The notes beneath the pieces were generated by a model. That model searched no databases. It was not told the origin of the DNA and was given only the letters and a program-made list of their open reading frames with translations. 64,000 bases of DNA from Lachnospiraceae bacterium (GTDB lineage Bacteria; Bacillota; Clostridia; Lachnospirales; Lachnospiraceae): NCBI GenBank assembly GCA_017938405.1, contig JAGBBP010000021.1, forward strand, positions 62,001-126,000. Direction: 5' to 3'. Numbering within the stretch: position 1 is the first letter of the stretch; the number at the start of each line of letters is the position of its first letter. Position numbers and translations under genes: made by a program. Of this stretch, positions 42,436 to 51,104 are shown piece after piece.

Positions 42436-43962
42436 ATGGCACAGAGGAATTCATTTTTAGCAGAGCAGGAGAAGCAGGCAAATAAGCTTGCCGCACAGGT
42501 AATGCAGTTTACATTCCTGTTTTTTACCCTGGTACTTGTTTTAAATCTGGTGGGCGTATTCAAGGTGGATAAGGCAATTATGATGATTGCCTATGTAGTG
42601 GGAAGTATCGTACTGATTATTCCGTCAATCATGATTATGAAGCTTAAACTTGACAGTGGTTTTGTGAAGTACATGGTAATGATCGGAGAGGTAATTTTTG
42701 TTACATTGCTGACGATAACCCTTACCCGTCATGTGGTTGTTTTTTATGTGTATCCCATTGCCATTGCAAGCCTGTATTTTTCGAAAAAGTTAAATGTGGT
42801 AGCGACGGTGCTGACGGTTGTGGGAGTATCGGCGGGACAGATTGCGGCTTTTTACCTTCCGACGGTGGTAGACCGCAATTTTACGAATCTGAAGGATGTT
42901 CTTATGTTCGGAGTGGCTCCGAGAGCGTTGATTTTGGTTGCTCTTGCTACTATTTTTACGACGCTTGGAACCCGTACCGCTGCCATGCTTTCCAGTCTGA
43001 TGGGAGCGGAGGAGCAGGAGCGGATTTTAAAGAGCATGCAGGAAATGAAAGACAATGCAAAAAAGACTTCGGCATCCTTGTATGATATGGTGACAAAGCT
43101 TTCGGATATTACGGAATCTTCCATGCAGGCCAATGAATTGATTACCCAGGAGAATGACAGCCTTTTGGCCAGCGTTACCGAAAATACGGCGGAGGCGGAA
43201 AATACGAATCAAAGCATGCAGGAAATTTCGGAAAGAATTATGAATCTGAGCAGTTTGAACCATGAGACGGCATTGCTTACCGGACAGATTGAGGTAAATA
43301 CCAAAGAAAATCAGGAACGGATGGAGGAAGCTACGGGCAATATGGAGCAAATCTTCCAAAGTACGGGAGAATGTAAAGAGATTATTTCTATGTTAGGGGA
43401 TGCATCCCAGGAGATTATGGGTATTGTACAGACCATTACCAGTATTTCTTCCAGAACCGGTATACTGGCATTGAATGCGACCATTGAAGCTGCTAGAGCG
43501 GGAGAGCACGGAAGGGGCTTTGCGGTAGTTGCGGGAGAGATTCAGAAGCTTTCCGAACAAACCAAATCCGCAACGGAGCATATCGGAACCATCGTCCGGG
43601 ATGTGGTTGGAAATACGGAACGTGCGGTTGCGTCGATGGAGCAGAATGCGACCTATACCCAAAAAGGAATGGAAAGCATCCGTAAGGCCAATGAATCCGC
43701 AACTACGGTTGCGGCATCCAACGGAGAGCTGGTAATGCAGATTCAGGAGATTGACCGGATGGCAGAAGAGATTCGGGAAAGAAGCGGCGTGGTTGCAAAA
43801 GCAATGGAGAAAATCAGTGAAAATACACAACAGAATTGCTCTGCGGTTGAGCAGATTTCTGCCGCAACCCAGGAAAACTGTGCGGGAATGTCCAGCCTTT
43901 CCGGTTTTGTGGAGCAAATCAGGGAGAATACGGAGCAGTTAAATGCACTGGTACAGGAGTAG
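42436..43962 (+). CDS. Methyl-accepting chemotaxis protein, membrane bound
   Basis: The 508-residue receptor has six predicted N-terminal transmembrane helices (about residues 22-190) with hardly any extracellular loop, then a signalling coiled coil. The conserved tip reads [21 protein letters not shown] near residue 337. There is no HAMP domain or PAS-type sensor. The membrane part resembles that of the PilZ-fused receptor at 8279-10393, so the two form a subfamily here, but this one lacks PilZ. Expression appears to depend on the TetR gene 2 bases upstream. Signal and adaptor proteins are not encoded nearby. Confidence 0.92.
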   Translation: MAQRNSFLAEQEKQANKLAAQVMQFTFLFFTLVLVLNLVGVFKVDKAIMMIAYVVGSIVLIIPSIMIMKLKLDSGFVKYMVMIGEVIFVTLLTITLTRHVVVFYVYPIAIASLYFSKKLNVVATVLTVVGVSAGQIAAFYLPTVVDRNFTNLKDVLMFGVAPRALILVALATIFTTLGTRTAAMLSSLMGAEEQERILKSMQEMKDNAKKTSASLYDMVTKLSDITESSMQANELITQENDSLLASVTENTAEAENTNQSMQEISERIMNLSSLNHETALLTGQIEVNTKENQERMEEATGNMEQIFQSTGECKEIISMLGDASQEIMGIVQTITSISSRTGILALNATIEAARAGEHGRGFAVVAGEIQKLSEQTKSATEHIGTIVRDVVGNTERAVASMEQNATYTQKGMESIRKANESATTVAASNGELVMQIQEIDRMAEEIRERSGVVAKAMEKISENTQQNCSAVEQISAATQENCAGMSSLSGFVEQIRENTEQLNALVQE

Positions 43963-43989
43963 GAAGAGGAACATATAACTGGAGGAAGA

Positions 43990-44967
43990 ATGAACATTCA
44001 GTTTGAAAAATTTACGGAAAAGTATATCGATGAAGCAGTACAGCTTGCCCTTGCGGAGCTTTGTGCCGAGCGGGTACATTGTCCGGAGCTGCCGAGTCAT
44101 GGGTTTGAGGGAAGATTACGGGAGATATTGTGGTGGCTTGGCAGTCAGTCCTTCGGGAAGGCTGCCGTTTGTGAGGGGAAGCTTGTGGGGTACCTTTTGT
44201 TTGCGGGACCGTGGGACGGTTTTTTCGGAGACGTGAAGGGTGTGTTTTCGCCGCTCTCCGGAAGTGCATTCTCTTACGAGTATGTGAACCGCGGGAAGCT
44301 GGCCTCCATGCTGTTTGCAGAGGTGGCACAGGAGTTTGCGGCAGAGGGGATTTATAGCTGTGGGCTTTGTCGTTATGCCCATGATATGGAAACGGCAAAG
44401 TCCTTTGTATTAAACGGATTCGGAATCCGATGCATGGATGCGGTACGGGGGATAGAAGAAATTAACGTGCAGAAGGTTTTCGGGAATGTCGTGTTTGAAG
44501 AACTTCCAAAGGAACGGTTTGTAGAAGTAAAACATTTGCAGAAAGGGCTGAACAGACATCTTCTGAAAGCTCCGGTGTTTTTCCCACTTCCGGACTGCGG
44601 CTTTGAGGCTTGGTTTTCGGAGTGGATTAAGCGGGAGACCATGAGTATCTTCGCTGCAAAAGCAGACGGGAAGGTAGTTGGTTTCCTTTCGGTGGATGAA
44701 GAGGGAGAGAATTTTATTACGGAGTACGATAAGATGAAAAATATCTGTGGGGCGTACTTTATGGAGGAGTACCGGGGAACAGGGATAGCCCAAGGGTTGC
44801 TTTCCTTTGTTCGTGATACCTTAAAGGCAGAGGGCGTGACCCATCTGGGAGTGGATTGTGAGACCATGAATCCTACGGCACTTCGGTTCTGGGAAAAGTA
44901 TTTTACGCCGTATACCTATTCCTTTGCAAGAAGAATTGACGAGCGGGCAAAGGGGAGCTTGGAATAA
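43990..44967 (+). CDS. GNAT family N-acetyltransferase
   Basis: The 325-residue protein looks like a two-lobed GNAT. The C-terminal lobe (about 200-320) has the acetyl-CoA loop in EEYRGTGIAQGLLSF (about 257-271) and the closing motif NPTALRFWEKYF. The N-terminal lobe shares the overall fold (ALAELCAERV, then GKLVGYLLFAGPWDGF) but lacks a clear acetyl-CoA loop. The substrate is unknown. The ATG follows ggaggaaga. It is probably co-transcribed with the chemoreceptor (27-base gap) and the next gene. Confidence 0.85.
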   Translation: MNIQFEKFTEKYIDEAVQLALAELCAERVHCPELPSHGFEGRLREILWWLGSQSFGKAAVCEGKLVGYLLFAGPWDGFFGDVKGVFSPLSGSAFSYEYVNRGKLASMLFAEVAQEFAAEGIYSCGLCRYAHDMETAKSFVLNGFGIRCMDAVRGIEEINVQKVFGNVVFEELPKERFVEVKHLQKGLNRHLLKAPVFFPLPDCGFEAWFSEWIKRETMSIFAAKADGKVVGFLSVDEEGENFITEYDKMKNICGAYFMEEYRGTGIAQGLLSFVRDTLKAEGVTHLGVDCETMNPTALRFWEKYFTPYTYSFARRIDERAKGSLE

Positions 44968-44980
44968 TAGCAGGAATACA

Positions 44981-45421
44981 ATGAATGAAGAAGGATACAA
45001 GAAAATGAAGAACGATTCAAACGAGGTAGAAAAGATATTAAAGGAGCGGTTTGACAAAGACAGTATCATTGCACTGGCAACGGTAGCAGGTGAAATGCCC
45101 CATGTTCGAAATGTGGATGCATTTTATGAGGACGGTGCGTTTTATGTCCTGACCTATGGGTTGTCGGGCAAGATGAAGCAGATTGAAGAAAACCCGGTGG
45201 TGGCACTTGCCGGAGAATGGTTTACCGGACACGGAAAAGCGGTGAATCTGGGATACTTCGGAAAGGAAGAGAATGCACATATTGCAAAGAGGATGCGAGA
45301 GGTGTTTGCCGCATGGATTGATAACGGACACAATGATTTCAGTGATGTAAATACTTGCATTCTGCGTATTGAGTTGACGGATGGTGTGCTGTTTGCACAG
45401 GGGAAGCGGTATGAGTTTTAA
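44981..45421 (+). CDS. Pyridoxamine 5'-phosphate oxidase-like flavin-binding protein
   Basis: The 146-residue protein has the split-barrel FMN-binding fold of the PNPOx-like family (SIIALATVAGEMPHVRNVDAF, then FYVLTYGLSGKMKQIEENP and VVALAGEWFTGHGKAVNLG). Members reduce or bind diverse substrates; this one is shorter than true PdxH and is unlikely to make pyridoxal phosphate. Starts at 44981 or 45005 are both possible; 44981 has AGGA at six bases. It is last of the tetR operon and is followed by a strong terminator. Confidence 0.82.
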   Translation: MNEEGYKKMKNDSNEVEKILKERFDKDSIIALATVAGEMPHVRNVDAFYEDGAFYVLTYGLSGKMKQIEENPVVALAGEWFTGHGKAVNLGYFGKEENAHIAKRMREVFAAWIDNGHNDFSDVNTCILRIELTDGVLFAQGKRYEF

Positions 45422-45463
45422 GAGCTGGATAAAGCAATATGAAACATGAATCTATGTAAGAAT

Positions 45464-45509
45464 GCCTTTTCTGAATCAAGTCATGGGACTTGTTTGGAAA
45501 AGGCTTTTT
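45464..45509 (+). terminator. Terminator after the PNPOx-like gene
   Basis: A two-part stem, GCCTTTTC/GAAAAGGC enclosing CAAGTC/GACTTG, ends in TTTTT. Confidence 0.85.
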
Positions 45510-45552
45510 GCTGAGTAAAAATATATGCCGGGCGTTGGGGGAATAAAAACTC

Positions 45553-46134
45553 TTATCTCAGCAACGGTTGTATCTGCTCTCCGTTTGCTGCTTTCGACGC
45601 GGACACCGGTACCAGTGCCATGTCGGCAACTAAGGAGTTCGGTTTGCCGGAGCAGTCGTCCTGTCTAAACGGGACAAAATAGTAGTTCCTGGTGTTTAAA
45701 AGCTTGCCGATGTTGGCGGCATTGCCGGTAAGGCCGTCGTTGGTGGAGATGGCGATGAGTACCGGGCGGTTGTTGCGAAGGTGCGCCTTTACCGCCATGG
45801 TGACAGGAGTATCGGTGATGGCGTTTGCCAGCTTTGCAATGGTATTTCCGGTACACGGAGCTACGATGATAAGGTCAAAAAGCTTCTTCGGACCGATAGG
45901 CTCCGCTGCCGGAATGGTGTCGATGACGGTGGTGCCGGTGATGGCTTCCACATCGTTCCGGAAGTCTTCGGCTTTATAGAAACGGCTGTTAATCTGCGCC
46001 GTAGAAAAAGAAAAAATCGGGGTTACAATCGCCCCGAGGCGAACCAATTCTTTGATTGGGTCCAATATTTTCGAAAAGGTGCAAAAGGATCCGGTAACGG
46101 CGAATCCGATGCGCATTCCTTTTAAATTTTCCAT
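45553..46134 (-). CDS. dpaB: Dipicolinate synthase subunit B
   Basis: The 193-residue flavoprotein-like subunit (SpoVFB) works with DpaA to oxidise dihydrodipicolinate to dipicolinic acid, the calcium-chelating core compound of heat-resistant spores, in the mother cell. It has the HFCD/flavoprotein fold: GMRIGFAVTGSFCTFSK at the start, LIIVAPCTGNTIAKLANAITDTPVTMAVKAHLRN in two adjoining segments, and ISTNDGLTGNAANIG. Its start is 4 bases downstream of the dpaA stop. Its presence shows that the organism is, or descends from, an endospore former. Confidence 0.94.
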   Translation of the reverse strand: MENLKGMRIGFAVTGSFCTFSKILDPIKELVRLGAIVTPIFSFSTAQINSRFYKAEDFRNDVEAITGTTVIDTIPAAEPIGPKKLFDLIIVAPCTGNTIAKLANAITDTPVTMAVKAHLRNNRPVLIAISTNDGLTGNAANIGKLLNTRNYYFVPFRQDDCSGKPNSLVADMALVPVSASKAANGEQIQPLLR

Positions 46135-46138
46135 ATGA

Positions 46139-46849
46139 TTACTCCTTTTTCAATTGATAAATAATTTCGTCAAATATAAGTCCGGCTGCGGATTCCGGTG
46201 AAAAACGGGACGGCAGGGCCCCTGCCGGAAGCACGGTAAGTCCGGGGATATCGTCTGTAAGACAAGGGGTACTGGCCAGTTCGATTAATAAGGCCGGTTT
46301 GTCACTTGCGGAAATCGGAAGTGTATCCAATACGGTCACCGGGATTGTATTTAAAAGCAGAGTTCCGCTGATATCGGAAAGTTCTGTAAGCTTCTTTGCT
46401 TCATATCCGTTTAATACTGCTTCCGCCAGCTCTTTTGGGTTTTCGGTGTATACCGTAACCGCTGCCCCCAGGGCAGCAAATAAACGGGTACATTCCTTTC
46501 CTAAAAAGCCGTAGCCCAAAACGGATACCGTGCTGTCGCAAAGTGCTTTTTTTGTGTGTTCAATAGCTAGAGAAAGAGCGCCTTCTGCGGTATAAACGGA
46601 ATTTTTTACCCGGAAGTTTTCACTCTGTTTCATTTTTTTATAACCTTCGGTTTGTAAACGGGGAGTATCCGATGCGGGACCGCCCCAGATAAAGCATCCT
46701 TCCTTTAGTACGCCTCTGTGGGAACAAAAGGATTCTCTCGGTGATAATATCAGAAGGTCTGCCGGCGCTTGCATGGTAAAGCCCGCATTGTTGAGCAATG
46801 CAGCTAAAATGCCATGCCGGCAGTCTTCACCGTAAATCATATAGTTCAT
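46139..46849 (-). CDS. dpaA: Dipicolinate synthase subunit A, shortened form
   Basis: The 236-residue protein has a poor N-terminal region and a clear C-terminal Rossmann domain: ALCDSTVSVLGYGFLGKECTR near residue 104 with a GxGxxG-type NADP motif, then LLNTIPVTVLD and IELASTPCL as in SpoVFA. Bacillus SpoVFA is about 297 residues, so about 60 residues are missing, mainly from the first Rossmann-like lobe. There is no frameshift in the upstream sequence and the ATG at 46849 has aggag, so the short form looks real. Together with dpaB it should still make dipicolinate, but substrate-lobe changes are possible. Confidence 0.82.
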   Translation of the reverse strand: MNYMIYGEDCRHGILAALLNNAGFTMQAPADLLILSPRESFCSHRGVLKEGCFIWGGPASDTPRLQTEGYKKMKQSENFRVKNSVYTAEGALSLAIEHTKKALCDSTVSVLGYGFLGKECTRLFAALGAAVTVYTENPKELAEAVLNGYEAKKLTELSDISGTLLLNTIPVTVLDTLPISASDKPALLIELASTPCLTDDIPGLTVLPAGALPSRFSPESAAGLIFDEIIYQLKKE

Positions 46850-46906
46850 AGCAGACTCCTGCGGTTTGGTTATAGTTTAATGTATTCGGCGAAACTCATT
46901 TGGTGT

Positions 46907-46935
46907 TTGCACAGAATGAAATCTTTCGGAATACT
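46907..46935 (+). promoter_or_regulatory. Candidate promoter of the 46968 ATPase gene
   Basis: TTGCAC (46907-46912), 17 bases, AATACT (46930-46935), 32 bases before the ATG. The -10 is imperfect. Sporulation sigma-factor sites for the divergent dpaAB genes could not be assigned with confidence. Confidence 0.4.
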
Positions 46936-46967
46936 GTAAAAGCAAACAATCATTCTTTGGAGCATTT

Positions 46968-47984
46968 ATGGGACAATGTTATTTTTCCGGAAGCAACAGT
47001 GGTGCGGGCTTTCATAATTACTTTGACGGAATTACGCCGTCGTGGGAATCTCTTACCCGGTATTTTCTGATTAAAGGAGGTCCGGGTGTAGGGAAAAGTA
47101 CCTTAATGAAGCAGGTGGCGAAGAAAGCGGAAGAAGCAGGAGAAGAAGTGGAGCGGTTTTATTGTTCCGGTGACCCGGACAGCTTGGACGGCGTGCGTCT
47201 GGTAAAGAGAGGAATTGTGTTTGCGGATGCGACGTCACCTCATGCTATGGACCCGCAGTTTCCTGGTGCGGTGGAAGAAATCGTAAGTCTGGGGGATTAT
47301 ATCGAACGGGATACCATTGTGAAGTATCGTAGTGAAATAGAAGAGCTGACAAGGAAGAACAAGCAATCCTACGGAAGAGCCTATGCCTTTTTGGGGGCGG
47401 CAGCGGTGCTGGAAAGGCAACGGCAAAAAGAGATCGCATCCTGTGTGGACGGAAAGCTGGTAAAGAGAGTGGCGGAAGAACTGGTGGGTGGTCAGGATTT
47501 TTCCGGTGTAATCCGGGAACGGAAACTGTTTTTGGATGCGGTGTCCTGCAAAGGAAGAGTACAGTTTACCGAAACATTGAAAACAGCGAAAAAGTGTTAT
47601 AAGCTCACCGGAGAAGGGAAGGATGTGCTGGCCGATTTATTATGTCGGGAAGTGGGATACGATAGAAAAGAATGTTTTTACAGTCCGTTATGCCCGGACC
47701 GGATGTGGCACCTGCTGCTTCGGAATGCCGGGATTGCGGTGACGATACGGGATTCCGTTTCCGGAGAGGAAATCGATTCCGAACGGTTCCTGATAAAGGA
47801 TTGGGACAAAACGGTAAAGGCTTATGAAAAAGAGGCACGTCGTCTGGAAGAGGAGGCAATGGAGTGTCTGGCATCATGTAAAAAGATTCATGACGAGTTG
47901 GAAGAAATCTATAAATCCAACGTGGATTTTGGGGCGGTTACGGCCCATACGGAACGGTTGCTGTCGTTGGTGTTTTCCGAATAG
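46968..47984 (+). CDS. P-loop ATPase of the PRK06851 type
   Basis: The 338-residue protein starts with a short beta hairpin (GQCYFSGSNSGAGFHNYFDG), followed by a Walker A loop FLIKGGPGVGKSTLMKQV near residue 30. Later segments are FYCSGDPDSLDGVRL, FADATSPHAMDPQFPGA and a helical C-terminal half with a CPDR motif. This order matches the clostridial PRK06851 family of ATPases of unknown function. Family members I recall are often longer or have a duplicated P-loop; only one P-loop is seen here. It is divergent from dpaAB, so a sporulation link is possible but unproven. Confidence 0.72.
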   Translation: MGQCYFSGSNSGAGFHNYFDGITPSWESLTRYFLIKGGPGVGKSTLMKQVAKKAEEAGEEVERFYCSGDPDSLDGVRLVKRGIVFADATSPHAMDPQFPGAVEEIVSLGDYIERDTIVKYRSEIEELTRKNKQSYGRAYAFLGAAAVLERQRQKEIASCVDGKLVKRVAEELVGGQDFSGVIRERKLFLDAVSCKGRVQFTETLKTAKKCYKLTGEGKDVLADLLCREVGYDRKECFYSPLCPDRMWHLLLRNAGIAVTIRDSVSGEEIDSERFLIKDWDKTVKAYEKEARRLEEEAMECLASCKKIHDELEEIYKSNVDFGAVTAHTERLLSLVFSE

Positions 47985-48067
47985 AAAACGGAAGGAAAGT
48001 AACCGATGAATAGGGGCTCGGAAGAAAAGGCATACTATGAAAAAACAGGAAACGGAAGGTAAATGTA

Positions 48068-49087
48068 ATGAAAAAAGTATGCTTTTTTGATACGAAGCCC
48101 TATGATAAACTGTATTTTGACCGGCTGGCAAAAGAATACGGATTCGAAATGGTGTATTGTGAATCAAAACTAAACGAAAAAAGTGTAGTGTTCGCACAGG
48201 GATGTGATGCGGTAGTGGCCTTTGTAAATGACCGTGTAAATGCGGAAGTATTACAGGCATTGGATGAGATGGGAATTCATATTGTGGCCATGCGGTGTGC
48301 CGGCTATAACAATGTAAATCTAAAGGCGGCACAGGGAAAGGTGCGCATTGCAAATGTGCCGGCATACTCTCCGTATGCGGTGGCGGAATTTACCATGGGG
48401 ATGTTCCTTTCTTTAAACCGGAAACTGAACCGTGCCTATAACCGGATTCGGGAATATAATTTCAGTTTAATCGGTTTGCTGGGCACGGATTTTTACGGAA
48501 AAACCATGGGTGTGGTGGGAACCGGAAAAATCGGGCAGGTGTTTATTGATATTTGTCTCGGCTTCGGGATGCGGGTCTTAGCATTTGACCCGTTTCCGAA
48601 GGAGCGGGAAGGGGTGGAGTATGTACCCTTTGAAACACTTTGCGCAAATGCCGATATGATATCCCTGCACTGTCCGCTGACCCAGGAATCTTATCACATG
48701 GTGGACGAGGCTGCCATTGCGTCCATGAAGGACGGCGTAATTTTGGTAAATACTTCCAGAGGGGCGCTGGTAGATTCTTCTGCCTTGATTGAAGGGTTAA
48801 AAGAAGGAAAAATCGGGGCCGCCGGTCTGGATGTGTATGAGGAAGAGGGAGATTATTTTTACGAGGATTACTCCGGCGCGATTATGCCGGATGATGAGCT
48901 GGCCCGGTTAATTTCCATGCCGAATGTGTTGCTTACGTCTCATCAGGCGTTTTTGACCAGGGAAGCATTAGAAAACATTGCGGAGACTACCATGGACAAT
49001 TTGCGACAGTATTTTGCGGGGGAATCGTTGCGGAATGAAGTCTCTTTTACTGCGAAAACGGAGAGGGCGGAGAAAACAGAGAAATAG
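48068..49087 (+). CDS. ldhA: D-lactate dehydrogenase (D-isomer 2-hydroxyacid dehydrogenase)
   Basis: The 339-residue protein aligns by eye along its length with fermentative LdhA of enterics, from KKVCFFDTKPYDKLYFD through ALRCAGY-type (AMRCAGYNNVNL) and VPAYSPYAVAEFTMG. The NAD motif is VVGTGKIGQVF near residue 150; the catalytic Arg is in NTSRGALVD near 235, the Glu in VYEEEGDYFYED near 260, and the His in TSHQAFLT near 295. It reduces pyruvate to D-lactate to recycle NADH. It stands apart 83 bases after the ATPase gene. Confidence 0.92.
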   Translation: MKKVCFFDTKPYDKLYFDRLAKEYGFEMVYCESKLNEKSVVFAQGCDAVVAFVNDRVNAEVLQALDEMGIHIVAMRCAGYNNVNLKAAQGKVRIANVPAYSPYAVAEFTMGMFLSLNRKLNRAYNRIREYNFSLIGLLGTDFYGKTMGVVGTGKIGQVFIDICLGFGMRVLAFDPFPKEREGVEYVPFETLCANADMISLHCPLTQESYHMVDEAAIASMKDGVILVNTSRGALVDSSALIEGLKEGKIGAAGLDVYEEEGDYFYEDYSGAIMPDDELARLISMPNVLLTSHQAFLTREALENIAETTMDNLRQYFAGESLRNEVSFTAKTERAEKTEK

Positions 49088-49093
49088 AACTAC

Positions 49094-49122
49094 TTGCGTT
49101 TCTACATGAAATATACTATAAT
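49094..49122 (+). promoter_or_regulatory. Promoter of the papain-like gene at 49185
   Basis: TTGCGT (49094-49099), 17 bases, TATAAT (49117-49122), starting 6 bases after the ldhA stop. Confidence 0.75.
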
Positions 49123-49184
49123 ATAGTTCGTAATATTTTGTCATAAAATCTAAGGGGGACCTGATTACACAGGAAGGTGAGAAG

Positions 49185-49757
49185 ATGACAGGAAAGAAAG
49201 AACAGGGGACACGGGAAATATTTCTTTTATTGGTGCGTACGCAGTCGTTGTTGTCCAGAGTAATTCACGTGGCAACGCGGGAACCATATACACATGTATC
49301 CATCGGAATGGCAAGTGACTGTACGAAGTTTTACAGTTTTGCAAGGCGTTATACCAGGTTGCCGCTTCCGGCCGGTTTTGTGCATGAAAGTATCGAGCGC
49401 GGAATGATGGCCAAATGTAAGGATGCACCATGTGCATTGTACCGTCTGGAGGTTCCGGAAGCGTCTTATCATGCGCTGCGTCGCAAGTTTAAGAAAATGT
49501 TGCCGGTTCAGAAACGGTTTCAATATAGCGTATTAGGCACGTTTTTATGCTTTTTCGGAATTGCGTATAAGCGCAGAAATAAGTATTTCTGTTCGCAGTT
49601 TGTGGCAGAGACTTTAAATGAAGTGGGCGTCATGGAATTAAAAAAATCTCCGGAATTATATCATCCGGTGGATTTTATCCAGTTACCGGATGCACAGTTA
49701 TGCTATGAAGGAACGTTAGGAGGACTGGCGAAACAGCGTTTTTGCTTGGTATATTAA
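49185..49757 (+). CDS. YiiX-like permuted papain-fold (NlpC/P60 superfamily) protein
   Basis: The 190-residue protein has the circularly permuted papain-like pattern: the histidine strand EPYTHVSIGM near residue 38 comes first, and the catalytic cysteine helix YFCSQFVAETLNEVG near 140 comes later. Related proteins act as amidases or thioesterases on peptides or lipids. There is no signal peptide, which argues for a cytosolic or membrane-surface site; a hydrophobic stretch near residue 112-122 (VLGTFLCFFGIAY) could touch membrane. It is a single gene with its own promoter. Confidence 0.75.
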   Translation: MTGKKEQGTREIFLLLVRTQSLLSRVIHVATREPYTHVSIGMASDCTKFYSFARRYTRLPLPAGFVHESIERGMMAKCKDAPCALYRLEVPEASYHALRRKFKKMLPVQKRFQYSVLGTFLCFFGIAYKRRNKYFCSQFVAETLNEVGVMELKKSPELYHPVDFIQLPDAQLCYEGTLGGLAKQRFCLVY

Positions 49758-49828
49758 TACGGATTACCCACAGCGTACTGTGGCAGGATAATCATAGATA
49801 AAAACAAAAGAAACAAAGGGGTAAAGAA

Positions 49829-51007
49829 ATGGAAAAGAAAAAATGCAACGTGGTGAAAATTATTTTTCGTGTACTGGGAATTATTTGCAGTATTGTATTG
49901 ATTCCGGCGTTGACTGTATGGGTACCGGCGGGGGGGGCGGTAATCGGTATTTCAAGTAACATATCCCGTGAGAACTTGAAGGGGATTGTGGAAGAAGCAA
50001 AATTATCCGACTATGTGATGGATCTTGTGGAGACTGAGGTCGTAAACGGAATTACCTCCGACGAGATTCAGGCAAAGTATTTGCAGGATGCGGTTTTGGG
50101 AAGTATTACAACCGAATGGGTGGATTCCGTGATTTTAGATGTATTTGATGCGGCCTATGACGGGGTTCGTCCGCAAATCAGTGTGGCGCCGGTAACGGAG
50201 AAATTACAGAAGGCAGTGGATGAAGTGGGAAAGAACGGATTCTCGGATTTGTATGCCGTTTGGAAGGATGGCGCGGAATCCAAGTATTTTACGGAATCCT
50301 TTACAAGCTCCTTTTTCGCAACGGTTGACGAGACGATAGAGAGTGAGGTTTTGGCACAGTATCCGGAATATGGTGCAACCTCCCTGGAAGAACTGGAGAC
50401 AATGTATGATACCTACTACGGTGCAGGAGAATTTTCCAAGTTGTATGATGAGCTTTTGGATGAAAAGGTTAAGGATTACGAAGCAGAATGGGATCAGCGA
50501 TTTGCGGAAGAAGTAGACGCGGGATTTGCCGGAATGACATCCGAAATCGAGACAGAAATCAATGATGCGGTTTATGAAGTAATTCAGACACCGGAGTTAC
50601 GTGAAGCAATAGATATTATCGAGCAGGTAAACAATGGTGCGGGAACTTTAAAATGGATTGTTTACGGTGTGATGTTCGGAGCGATTTTATTGCTTGTGGG
50701 TTGCTTCTGGTTTGATATTTCCGGGTTTGTGGTATCTGCGGTTCCGATGTTTTTGGGCGGTGTACTTTGTAAAGTAGCGGTTGCCTTGGGAGGTCGTGTA
50801 TATGATTTCTTAAACGATTTCCTTGTAAGTGAACCGGATATTGCGGAATTTGCTCCTGTTATAAACGATGCCGGTAAAAAGTTAATTGATCCGTTATTCG
50901 GTGCAATTTCCCAGATGGGGAATACGGCATTGATTACCGGAGTGGTGTTGGTTGGTCTTGCTATTTTGCGTGGTGTTATTAAAAAGAATAAGACCGCAGA
51001 GGAATAG
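49829..51007 (+). CDS. Uncharacterised membrane protein with a large external domain
   Basis: The family is not recognised. The 392-residue protein has an N-terminal helix (about 9-35), then a highly acidic helical region of about 240 residues rich in Asp, Glu, Val and Ala (SDYVMDLVETEVVNGITSDE and similar). Three hydrophobic helices follow near 272-292, 300-320 and 360-385, and a lysine-rich tail. By the positive-inside rule the acidic region should be outside the cell. The gene follows the papain-like gene by 71 bases, a gap that holds a small CCACAG/CTGTGG hairpin without a T run. Confidence 0.75.
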   Translation: MEKKKCNVVKIIFRVLGIICSIVLIPALTVWVPAGGAVIGISSNISRENLKGIVEEAKLSDYVMDLVETEVVNGITSDEIQAKYLQDAVLGSITTEWVDSVILDVFDAAYDGVRPQISVAPVTEKLQKAVDEVGKNGFSDLYAVWKDGAESKYFTESFTSSFFATVDETIESEVLAQYPEYGATSLEELETMYDTYYGAGEFSKLYDELLDEKVKDYEAEWDQRFAEEVDAGFAGMTSEIETEINDAVYEVIQTPELREAIDIIEQVNNGAGTLKWIVYGVMFGAILLLVGCFWFDISGFVVSAVPMFLGGVLCKVAVALGGRVYDFLNDFLVSEPDIAEFAPVINDAGKKLIDPLFGAISQMGNTALITGVVLVGLAILRGVIKKNKTAEE

Positions 51008-51020
51008 AACTGAAATTACT

Positions 51021-51048
51021 TTGCAAACGAAACGCTTTATGCTATACT
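51021..51048 (+). promoter_or_regulatory. Promoter nested in the terminator, serving the 51105 gene
   Basis: TTGCAA (51021-51026), 16 bases, TATACT (51043-51048). The spacer and -10 coincide with the left arm of the terminator hairpin, so transcripts starting here contain only the right arm. Confidence 0.6.
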
Positions 51049-51079
51049 GAAAGAAAGGTATAGTATAAAGCGTTTTTTG
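51031..51079 (+). terminator. Terminator of the 49829 gene
   Basis: AACGCTTTAT and CTATAC pair with GTATAG and ATAAAGCGTT (16 pairs, one unpaired base pair position), ten-base loop, then a T run. Confidence 0.85.
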
Positions 51080-51104
51080 CGATTTTTAGGAAAGAAGGAT
51101 ATAT

